Source of the DNA: Nematostella vectensis
Lineage: Eukaryota; Cnidaria; Anthozoa; Actiniaria; Edwardsiidae
Direction: 5' to 3'
Length of the DNA: 64,000 nt
NCBI RefSeq assembly: GCF_932526225.1
Contig: NC_064046.1
Span: 8,643,719 to 8,707,718, forward strand
Both the position numbers and the translations under genes were made by a program. Below are positions 1 through 10,363 of the stretch, piece after piece; positions within the stretch are counted from its first letter, which is position 1, and each line of letters opens with the position of its first letter. The notes under the pieces were generated by a model. That model was not told where the DNA came from. It did not search any database and saw only the letters and a program-made list of their open reading frames with translations.

Positions 1-292
1 AAAATGCGTTCTGTCTGAAACATTTCAGCCGTTTTCCACCAAACCACGACGTAAAAAGTCCCAGTTTCACGGTCAGTTGAGGACGCAGACGTTTACACTG
101 TAAACTCCACTCTATTTTGGTACAATCTACAATAGTACTTTCCTTGCGTCTCAACTTGAGACCACCTATACTTCTTTATCATATTTCTCCCTAATCTACT
201 TTAATCACATACCCCTAGTCTCTATAATGATGTCACCTTCTAAGCTAAAGGGGGAATAGTTCTCTATCATCTTACCTCATTATCAACTCGTT
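1..292. other. left-edge non-coding sequence
   Basis: I see no exon, RNA gene or clear repeat in this stretch. It may belong to an intron of the KIF15 gene, whose motor exons must lie to the left, but nothing here shows that directly. Confidence 0.4.
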
Positions 293-484
293 AAAGAATG
301 TCGATCAACCAACTCCTTTGTTATTGTTTTATAGTTGAGAATACACCGGTTTAATCGCAAGAAAACTTGCGATACGTAATTGACTTATTTGCTTGAATTA
401 GCCGGTCAATGGAAATGGATTCTTTGAGTCACTCGGCGTTGAGCGGGAGCATAAAATGGCGGCCTGGTTGGCCTTCTTTTAAAC
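293..484 (+). repeat. dispersed repeat, copy A
   Basis: About 190 bp that match positions 16704-16915 with moderate divergence. Both begin with AAAGAATGTCGATCAACCA and both contain TTGAATTAGCCG and GAGCGGGAGCATAAAATGG in the same order and spacing. The last part of the unit (CTCGGCG...GGGAGCATAA) recurs at about 572-606 and continues at 832-870, where a foldback element interrupts it. It is a non-coding interspersed family seen at least twice in this window. Its class is unknown. Confidence 0.75.
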
Positions 485-606
485 ATGAAGTTTGCTTTAA
501 CTTTGCGTCACACTCTTGACACTACGAGACAAGGCTGCTGCGTGTCGTTGCGCCTCAAACTTATAGGTGACTCGGCGTGGAGTGGGAGCATAACATGGCG
601 GCGTAA

Positions 607-831
607 CCACAGGTAGCCCAGGCAATGGTTGCTTGTTCGTAGCTCAAAATTCGGCTGTTCTGAGAGGGGACGAGTAAAGAGTTTTTTTGTGGAATGTTGT
701 CAATAAAATTGCCTTAAAACTTAGAACATGCCTTTATTGACAACATTTCACAAAAACGCTTTACTCGTCCCCGTTCAGAACAGCCGAATTCCGAGCTACG
801 AACAAGCAAGCATTGCCTGGGCTACCTGTGG
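607..831. mobile_element. foldback MITE, about 225 bp, with 5-bp target duplication
   Basis: Two arms of about 100 bp (607-707 and 733-831) are near-perfect inverted copies around a loop of about 25 bp. The outer ends read CCACAGGTAGCCCAGGCAAT and its complement. CGTAA occurs on both sides (602-606 and 832-836), as expected for a target-site duplication. The related sequences at about 460-480 and 16885-16905 run through the same point without the element, so they act as empty sites. It encodes no protein and would need a transposase in trans. The superfamily is not assigned. Confidence 0.85.
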
Positions 832-1339
832 CGTAATTGGCCTTCTCTAAAACATAAAGTCTGCTTCTCTTTCGTCTTTGCTTGTGATGATCACCGTCAG
901 TTCCTTTCTGAGCAAGTAAAGGTTGTACTGCATTCCATTGACCTTGACAAGATTGACTTCTTCCTCAAGTCTCCTACACACGGCATTCCTCCTCCTACCC
1001 TCATTCGTGGTTAGCAGGCAACCCCCTAGTTCCTCTGAAATGTCCTGTACTAGTGGTCCAGTACTCCTGTATTTTATGGTGTTGATAACTCTATTAGCTG
1101 TAGCATTGCCTGTTTGTTTGCAATGAGATTTGCCCTCCTCGGTGCAACGTTGTTCTGAGGTTTCAAGGATGAAAGGATTCTTTCTTCCTTGGTTGCAGGA
1201 TGTTGGGTGTTATACTGCGGAGTCTTGCCACCTATGCATTAATCTATTCTCTACCCGGCCTTGCCTTTGATGCCGTTCTCGTGGTGCACCTGGTGACGGT
1301 GGAAGGGGTTGCATCTGTAAAGTGTTATTACTTAGGTTT

Positions 1340-1640
1340 TCATAGCATTTGGCAGCTCCTTTGGGATGACGATGTATTGTGGCGTTTTGTGACGGTGAGT
1401 GTGGGTACATTGCTTTGCTATCTTTTGTTGGGTTCTTATTGCATTTGGAAACCCCTCTAGGTGCATGATAGGTTGAGGGTAATGTTGGATGTTGGTACAT
1501 TGGTTCGGTATCTTTGGCTGGGTTCGTATTGCGATCGGTAACCCCTCTAGGTTGAGGATGAGTTGGGGGTAACGGCGGATGTGGGTGCATTGCTTTGGTA
1601 GCTGTGGTCGAATTCTTTTGATCGCTTTTGGAGGGATCCG
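1340..1640 (-). repeat. degenerate 90-bp tandem repeat with open minus-strand frames
   Basis: Units spaced exactly 90 bp apart (anchors TACATTG at 1406 and 1496, TGCATTG at 1586), with an older partial copy near 1340. Because 90 is a multiple of three, two minus-strand frames stay open. One gives a 30-residue repeat with CTHI/CTNI-type cores, the other a His/Pro-rich repeat. The array lies downstream, in sense, of the serine-rich frame at 2115-3413 and could be part of a later exon. I cannot tell coding from chance openness here. Confidence 0.5.
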
Positions 1641-2114
1641 GGCGCTTTCCTCTTGTAGGTGGAGCAGGCAAGAATGCCATATCCCCGTCTGTATGTGAAT
1701 GCTGTTGCCAAAGGATTTAGTGGGCACCAAGCGGCGGCCTGGTCGACAGCTTTGTTGTTCATAAATACCAATGCTATTATGGCATGCAGCACAATGTTGA
1801 GTCTGATAATCTTCTCCCTTTCTGCGTGTCGCTTCCTCTTGCAAGGCCATGACTGTTTGAGTGGTTAGTCTGTCGTCTGTTTTGTTCGGGGTGATCTCGA
1901 TTGAAGCTTCCAACATGGTCTGTCTGCAATTCGTTACCATTGTTATGGGTTTGGTGTGCCGCTGGTTCTTGCTTGGCCATTCCTGTTGATTTAAATGTTG
2001 GCCATCGTTCGTTGGGGTTGTAACTATTCATGCTACCGTTATGCCTTTGTGCACTGGAAAGACCTTCGCTATCTTTGTTATTGCCACGTTTTATTTTCTC
2101 TTTCTGTGGTGTTT

Positions 2115-3413
2115 CTACTGAAGGCTTAGCCAGTCTTCGGTTTGGCGGGTGTGCCAGACACTGGCTTTCTCTGTCACTGCATTGTGTCGCTTCCTCTTGC
2201 TGTGGTGGTCCTTCTGAGGAAATAGCGAGTCGTTGGTGTGGAAATTGCTATTTAGGTCTCCAGTATGTTCAGTCTGAAAATTGTCGCTTCTGCTGAGCTC
2301 GCAGTGTTCTGCTACTTTCTTCTCAGGTATCCTTGTATTGTGGTCGGTTCGATATTGATTAATCTCGGAGTGCGGGGCCTTTGATTCGGCATGGCTGGCA
2401 AAGTCATCTGAAGTATTATAGTTTTCCTCCCATATCGGACAAGGAGAGGGTGAAAATACTGAAGGTGAAAGCGAACCTGAACCTGGCGGCGAACGCCTTG
2501 ATGTTCGTGGGGACGAGGACACGGAAGATAACGATGAAACCGATGATACAGATATCGATCTTGAGCTCGAGTGCGAAAAAGTTTCCCCTAAGGAACTGGT
2601 TGATAATCTACCACGTAAAGGATTATTTAGTGCGATACTGGCCAGCTTTGTTACATCAACTGCGCACGGTACAGATGAAGACCTTTCTGGGAACTCTCTC
2701 CATTTAGCTCTCGCGATAGAAGGGACGTGGAGCGGTGGTAGTTTTAGACGTTGCCTCGGCTCCCGCCTCGACGCTGTCTCTGGGCTTTTTGCCATGCCAG
2801 AAAAAGAAGGAATATCGACAGGAGCAGATTTAATTTCACAGTGGGGTGCTTTGACTTTTATGTGAATACTCTGCCCGGGAGTGCGTATTGAGTCGGTGGA
2901 GTTAGAATTTGTGGTCTTGGTAATACGTCTAGAGTCAGAAGATATGGAGTTTGTCGGCCCGGGAATATTTTTAGACTCAGTCGACTGTTTCTGTGGTATA
3001 TCTCGTACTCCTGCACTTAGACTCCGCTCTGGCCGGTCCACGTTTCCTGTTTTTCGACTTCTACTCTCTATCGGTGGAAGAAAGGACGTACCTCGAATGT
3101 TCTGTGAGTTTGTGGCGGGTACCCAGACGTGTCCATGCGAATAGAGTTCGTTTTTTGTGACAGCCATTCCATTCGCCAATGGACTTAATCGAGGCTGACC
3201 TAATTCACCTCCCCCTCTCTGAGAATTCCTCCGTCGAGCCAAGAGTCCTTCCCGCTCACGGGCTACATCCTTTCCACTATTTCTGTTGATCGATTTCATT
3301 TTGCAACTTATTCTCAAGCAGTTGTAAAATGGACTTTCACATTCTTGATAAACTGAAGGTTGACGACCTGGGACGTATGCGTCACGTGATGTATGACGCA
3401 CCATTGACGTCAT
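2115..3413 (-). CDS. uncharacterised serine-rich protein (possible first exon or intronless gene)
   Basis: A minus-strand frame of about 432 codons from the first ATG (3413) to a TAG at 2115-2117. Later in-frame ATGs at 3404 and 3299 are alternative starts; the last avoids translating the CRE/E-box stretch. The product is hydrophilic and low in complexity, with basic N-terminal patches (AREREGLLARRRNSQR), a serine run near residues 285-320 (SISVSSVSSLSSVSSSP) followed by RTSRRSPPGSGSLSPS, and no signal peptide or membrane segment. I recognise no domain. The sequence looks disordered, in the style of a phospho-regulated or cytoskeletal-associated protein, but that is only a guess. It lies antisense to KIF15 and may be nested in a KIF15 intron. 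A splice donor near the 3' end joining it to frames at 1.3-2.0 kb is possible. Confidence 0.5.
   Translation of the reverse strand: MTSMVRHTSRDAYVPGRQPSVYQECESPFYNCLRISCKMKSINRNSGKDVAREREGLLARRRNSQRGGGELGQPRLSPLANGMAVTKNELYSHGHVWVPATNSQNIRGTSFLPPIESRSRKTGNVDRPERSLSAGVRDIPQKQSTESKNIPGPTNSISSDSRRITKTTNSNSTDSIRTPGQSIHIKVKAPHCEIKSAPVDIPSFSGMAKSPETASRREPRQRLKLPPLHVPSIARAKWREFPERSSSVPCAVDVTKLASIALNNPLRGRLSTSSLGETFSHSSSRSISVSSVSSLSSVSSSPRTSRRSPPGSGSLSPSVFSPSPCPIWEENYNTSDDFASHAESKAPHSEINQYRTDHNTRIPEKKVAEHCELSRSDNFQTEHTGDLNSNFHTNDSLFPQKDHHSKRKRHNAVTEKASVWHTRQTEDWLSLQ
3383..3412 (-). promoter_or_regulatory. CRE and E-box near the start of the minus-strand frame
   Basis: A perfect CRE palindrome TGACGTCA (3405-3412) and a CACGTG E-box (3383-3388) lie around the first ATGs of the serine-rich frame. 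If they are promoter elements, translation more likely starts at 3299. This rests on motif presence alone. Confidence 0.3.
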
Positions 3414-3434
3414 TCCATGCTGACCCTGTACCAA

Positions 3435-4261
3435 CTTAAATTAAATGATTTCAAATTCATCGATTCAAATTACTTTCAATTAGTGTAATTATCACTAAGC
3501 GAGGGCTGATGCTTATGCATCCTTGGCAATCTTAATTAAAATAATAAAATAATCGAATAAAATAATTTTGATTATTGTAATTAAAGCTTGGTTAGCGCTT
3601 TTGTAACATGTGGCGAGCGGGTTAATCTTTGATTCGTTTATTTTGCCCTTTTTGCCCAAATAACTAATTAACATTAGAGCTATTCTATTTTTGAAAATTT
3701 AAAACTTTTATAGCCTATTTAGTTTTTTATTTTGGTAAATGCAGCAATTAGCAGTATTTTGTTTAATGCAATCTATCATAACCTATTTAATTAATAGTAT
3801 TTTGGTATCTTCAATCTTTCATTACCTATTTAGTTAGAAGAATTTGGAAAATCTTTCATATTATTTATATATATATTTATTGGTAAGTGCAATCTTTCAT
3901 TTTGTCAGGAATAGTTTGTACTTAGGGATGTCCCATATATTATAAAAGGTGGGTCTCACAGTACGTAAAACCACTGACTGCTTCGGAAATTTGGTAAAAT
4001 GGAATTTATTCTACAAAAAGCGACAATTATTCTACAAATCGCGCTTAATTCATATACCTATAGAGATTTCACTCAGTTTCAAGTTTGGGGGAAAAGGTTT
4101 TGCAATTTTTATGAAATAACTACGTTTACAACAGGCTTTATCAACCAGATTCTGCTTAACTCGAATTCGAGGTATAATTCGGGTACAATAACGGAAAAGG
4201 ACAGGTCCCATGTATCAAAGTTCTTGTATAATTCTCGCGTCTATTAAATGATTTTTTTCAG
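3435..4261. other. AT-rich non-coding stretch
   Basis: AT-rich sequence with many poly-A/T and TATTTA-type runs. No exon matching the KIF15 segment that should precede 4262 (the end of the neck and start of the stalk) is visible. I read it as intron plus the upstream flank of the minus-strand frame. Confidence 0.5.
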
Positions 4262-7200
4262 TCTACAAAGATGATCTTAAAATTCCGAGAGAGTCACATC
4301 GCTAAACTGGAGCGCATGCGCAAAAGTAGCAAGGAAGACCTGGAGAAAGAGGAGGACACTCGAGACCAGCAGATCGTAAGTCACATAATAAAAACAATAG
4401 CGCTCAAGTCACGTACAGGTTATATAATACATATTGTACCCTTTAGTTTGAAATACTGGAATTTCAAAAAAGTGCACCCCTGACATATTGTAGGTCACGT
4501 GGTAGAACAACAGATTGTAGGTCACGCGATAAAACAGTCGTGCTTAAATCACTTCGAAGAAGTACAGATCGAAAGTCACGTGGTAGAACAACAAAAACTA
4601 CAGGTTGTATATCACGTGATAAGACAATGGTACGCAAGTCACGTTGAAGAACAAGAGATCATAAGTCGCATGGTAGAGCGACAGAGTAGAAGTCATGTGA
4701 TAGGATGGAGCGTATGTCACGTGTCAATTGATAAATCATCATAGTTAACTCATCGCATACACGCCTTGATTTTGAATGCTTGCAGTGTGCTAGAGTACTA
4801 AATCATTTTTTAATATTAGCTCTTGTATTCCTTAGCTCTTGTTTACATCATGATCTTACCTATTCTAGCAACTGCTGAAAGAAGAGATCAGTATGCTAAA
4901 AGAGCAAGTAGAACATCACCCCGACGTCACGCGGTTCGCCATGCAAAACCTGGAGCTCCGAGGTATGAGACCGAACAAGAGACTACATTCTGCAACAAAC
5001 CACTTAACCCAAAGGTTAACTCGCCTATACAGGCCTATACTGGCTCAAACAGTGCCGACATAGTCCAGCATAATCACACATCACGCATGTTTTGTTTTGC
5101 AGCTGAAGTTAAAAGGCTGCGAACGATTGACAATGAAGGCAACGACATCACCACAGAACTCGCCAAGAGCCATCGCTACACTTATCAACTAGAACAGCAA
5201 CTCAGGAATCTTCTCAAGTCGCCACAGGGAAGTGGTATGTAAAGCCAGTGCTTTCCACCAATTATTTTGATAACAGAATAATGTTAAATCCCAAGAGAGC
5301 TACTTTTCACCCATTCCTTTGCATTTTGGCTTCGTCTTACTTTTACTGTTATAAAATATCCCGCGCGCCTGATAAATTGCATAACGGAATACTGCTAAAT
5401 TCCAAGAAAGCTACTTCTTACATATTCCTTTGCACTTTAGTTTTCCTTTTTTGTGTCTGAAATAAATGACTATTTGTTGTTTTTGGGTTTGTTTAATTTG
5501 CTTTTGGGATTTTTTTTCGCATATTGTAACACGGTTTCAACACTTCAGAACTACTAAAACTGAACAGGTGTTTTTTGTTGTCTTTACAGTTGATCTCGAG
5601 CGTAGTTTATCGAGTTCGTTGCTCAACCTAGAAGCCTCAAATGCTGAACTAGAGAAATACAAGATCGAGCGTGGGCAGATGATGGCAACGCTTGACTCGG
5701 TCAGTGCCTCCCCCTTCACCCCCTCCACCTACCCCTCTCACCCCCTCCCCCTTCTCCTTCACCCCCTCCACCTACCCCTTCACCCTCTTCCCCTTCACCC
5801 CCTCCACCTACCCCTCTCAGCCCCTCCCCCTTCACCCCCCCACCCTCCCCTCTCAGCCCCCCCTCTGTACCTATCCTGCTCTTTTTAATTCATTCATTTT
5901 TTTGACGAAAAACACTCAAATACGCCATCAAATACGGGGTTTGGAACAGCTTAATTTGCTTTCTACCTGCCCCCTTCCCCCTGTCCTATTCCCCGGCTCC
6001 TTTGGTTTGGGGTCTGAAGTGGTATAATCGGGATTCACCCTTGTTTTAGGCCTTGGTTATCGGTAACCGGGTTTAGCTTTCCAAAAGCGGAAACAGAAAT
6101 GTGTTTTGTGGTTAACAGTGACTGGGAAGATTGGGGGAAGGGGGGGGGGTTCGCGATATCGAGAAATTCGAGGGGGGGGGACAGAGACCACTCCCTACTC
6201 GTTATTCGTATACTCCTTATACTTTTTAGAATCACTCACTCACGCACTCACTCACTCACTCACTCACTCACTCACGCACTCACTCACTCACTCACTCACT
6301 CACTCACTCACTCACTCACTCACTCACTCACTCACTCACTCACTCACTCACTCACTCACTCACTCACTCACTCACTCACTCACTCACTCACTCACTCACT
6401 CACTTACGCACTCACTCACTCACTCACTCACTCACTCACTCACTCACTCACTCACTCACTCACTCACTCACTCACTCACTCACTCACTCACTCACTCACT
6501 CACTCACTCACTCACTCACTTACGCACTCACTCACTCACTCACTCACTCACTCACTCACTCACTCACTCACTCACTCACTCACTCACTCACTCACTCACT
6601 CACTCACTCACTCACTCACTCACTCACTCACTCACTCACTCACTCACTCACTCACTCACTCACTCACCCACTCACTCACTCACTCGTATTGATGTACAGA
6701 CGCGCGAGGACCTGGAACAGACCCGGGAAAGCCTCCAGCAGTTGAAAGAGAAGCACGTGAACGAGTCTGAGGGCCACCGCCGTAAGATCGTCGAGTTGGA
6801 GGCAGGGCTTTCATCTTCCAAGAAGACCATCTCAGAACTAGAGGTAAGTACAATCGACAAGGGTGATCCTTAGACCACGTAGTGCTAACACGCACACCAA
6901 GGCGTGTTAGCACTAGTGATTTTTTCGCTCCCGAATACATTTGTTTTCGTTGCACAACTCTTTGTTTTGTCACAGAGAGCACTCGACGCCTACCAGTTGA
7001 AGACAGCGATGGAGAGAACAACGCTCAACGAGATCCACATGCAAACCATCAAGGTACCACCTTGCCGTTTTTAATCTTTAAATAATAGAGACCTTCAGAT
7101 TCAAGTTTTTTTGCGCTTTCCGGCTGACCGCGAAACTCAAGCGGTGTTTGCCGTTCGAAGTTCACGTTTTGTACGGCTGGGACTCCTTCTAGAGTTAAGT

Positions 7201-10200
7201 CATTCACGGCCAGGTTTTTTGTGTTCTTGAACACCGAAATCCCACTTCCAAAACAAAAAGTTAGCTTTTAATTATACTATAAAATCGTAAGCCTATCGAT
7301 GCAAAGACCTTGTTTTCTTACCAATTTTATTATAGCGATGTTTTTTCACATTTTACATGGCTCCTTTTAAATGGCCATTTGGCACTTTCACTCGAATCTT
7401 AAATCCAAAAATGGGCATACGTCTAACGTGAAACCGCAAACAGCGGTGGCTGGCCCAAGGACAGTAACATAAAGGCAATGGGTAATAACATAATAAATAA
7501 ACGACCAAAAGACATCGCGACGACAAGGAAAAAACGGCAAACATGATCCATTACCAGATTAGATCGCTAGCCGCTACAAAGTTGATTGGTGACGGTTCTT
7601 GAGGGAGAACTGCCTTTGGTAGAGTGTTTAATATAGGAATTGTGCTAGAGTAAAAGGAGAATTGAAAAGCATTGATTGTAGGCACTGGCTCTAGTGGAAA
7701 AGGATACGGACGATGTATTATCACGTGCAATACCAACTGTTCACGTTCTGTCGCTAGAGTCGTTTGACGCGTATTTATATCATATCCATCAAAGCACTGC
7801 CACCTGCCTTACTTGCAATACCCATCGTTTACGTTTTATAAAAGTTCTGTCGCTAGAGTCGTTTGACGCGTATTTATACCATTTTTAGACTTTGACTTCT
7901 CCCCGAAAATCACCGAACTCAAAGCGTCTCACACCGCAATCAGCGGCAAAATCCAAGCGTGGAAATCCGCTGACTCCTCGCGGCAACGACATCAACAGGC
8001 TCAACTCACCGGTGATTAGCCTGGACGAAGAGAAGCCGCCGAGCTGGCTCAAGCGACGAGACAGCTTCCACGACACGAGCGACAGTGAGTTCGACGAGCC
8101 TTTCTTCGACTTTGAGGGGGATGACATGGACGCGGAGGAAATCTACAGCGAGGCACTCATGGATGAGCTGAAAAAACTACAGGTAAATCGGCCACACTAT
8201 ACCACTTCAAATCAGGTAGGTGAAAAGATCAGGTAAATCGACCAAACTACTATACTACCTCAGAATCAGGCGGGTCGGAAAATCGGGTAAATCGACCACA
8301 CTATACTACTTTAAAATCAGGCGCGTCAAAAAATAAGGTAAATCGATCATACCATACTACTTCAGAATCAGGTACTTCGGAAATTTGAGTGAATCAGCCG
8401 GAAAATCGTAAATGCTGTCTAATATGGCTTGCAATAAGCAACCGCGTGACTTTTTTAGTTGTAAACTCACGCCAAAATTTACACAGAAACTTCAGCCGTC
8501 GAAAATAAGTCCTTGATAAATAAATTTTCTGGCTGATTCGTAAGCGCTAAATTGCTTTTTGTTGCTGTTAATTTTCCGCTAAAAGCCGGAGCGCGCGAGT
8601 TTGCCCCAAAAATCATATGATTTCTTAGTGCAAATTGCCTATTCTATAGCGAGGTATAGTGGACGACCTGAAAAAAAATCTGCAGGATATGGTAAGCGTC
8701 AAGGCAAGCGTGCAGATTGGTATTAACCGGAAATCTTTTCTTCTAGGACATGAACAATGACTGTCTCCAGAAACTCCAGGCGGAGGAGGCCAAAGCTATC
8801 AGACTTAGTCAAACAGCAACTAAACTCGACCACCAAGTGCAACAGCTTAACAATGTAAGTATTCTTATTATATTTTAAATACCAAGCAATAATCGGATCA
8901 TATGATATTCTGGAGTCGCAAAAAAAGTGTGCAACTTAACTTAGACTAAAACATCGCTTTAAAATTAAAGGTTCGGCGCTCTCCTGGTTGAGGTCATATC
9001 TGTCTGACAGATCTCAGTTTGTGAAAATCGGAAATGAAAGATCAGAAAGCAAGAAGCTTGTCTGTGGTGTACCTCAGGTATCAGTTTTAGGTCCATTGCT
9101 ATATTCGATGTACACTGTACCTCTTGCAGACATAATCAGGAAACATGGACTTAACTTCCATTTTTATGCTGACGACACGCAAACCTACATGTCGTTCAAT
9201 CCTCTATCTGATAAAGAACCTGCTCTGTCGCGACACTTAGTTGAATCATGTATCGATGACATTAATAGATGGATGACAGCCAATAAGCTTCTTCTTAATG
9301 GTGACGGAACTTCTCGTACTTCATGCTCGTCATCGCCCAAAACCTAATCTGAGTTTCATCAATGTTGGGTCTGATGTTGCTGAGATTTCTGATTCTGCAA
9401 AAAACATTGTAACATGGTTTGACAGCGAAATGTCAATGGACAAACAAGTAAAGAACATATGCAAATCAGCTTTTTTTTTATCTAAGCAATATTGCAAAAA
9501 CAAGAAAATACATCTCATTTAAACACTGCGAGAAACTTCTCCATGCATTTGTCACGTCTAGGCTGGACTATTGTAACTCGCTTCTTTCAGGCCTGAAACA
9601 AGAACATGTCCGTAAACTCCAATCTGTCCAAAACTCTGCAGCACGCATTCTCACTGGTGTACGTAAATTTGACCATATAACCCCTATCTTACAGGAGCTC
9701 CAAAATACTACTTTTAACTTTCAAATCTTTAAAAGGCCTAGCTCCTACCTATTTAAATGAATTGCTTACATGTGCCACGAAGAAGTCTGCGCTCTGAAAA
9801 GAAAGCCTTACTGGTAGAGCCTAGGTGCAATCTTAAAACTTATGGCTATAAATCATTTTCACACACTGCGCCTAGGCTCTCGAATTCCTTACCTCTGAAC
9901 ATAAGAAATTGCGACAGTTTAAATGAATTCAAGACAATGGTTAAAAACGATCTTTTCAGAAGTGCTTTTTAACATGTTTTAAAGAACCTATCATTTCTAG
10001 CATAATATATTAATATATTTTGAATTGTTTGCTGTTTTTACTATATTTCTTATATAAAGTGTATTTTGAGATGCTATGAGTTAGTTTGTCTAGGATAGCT
10101 AGTTAGTTAGTTGTTAGTCAGTTTGTTAGTTAGTTAGTTTGTTAATTAGTTAGTTAGTCAGTTAGTTTAGTCTAATTTACTAAGTTTTAAATACTTTATA

Positions 10201-10275
10201 TAAAATATTGTTACCTTAATTTTTATATTGTAAAGCGCCACTGGGTTTATAGTAGAAGTGGCGCTATAAAAATCG

Positions 10276-10363
<88 letters not shown>

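Noticed and set aside
6099-6873. Long (SLTH)n protein frames
   Set aside because: They are translations of the ACTC microsatellite; only the last 48 codons coincide with a KIF15 exon.
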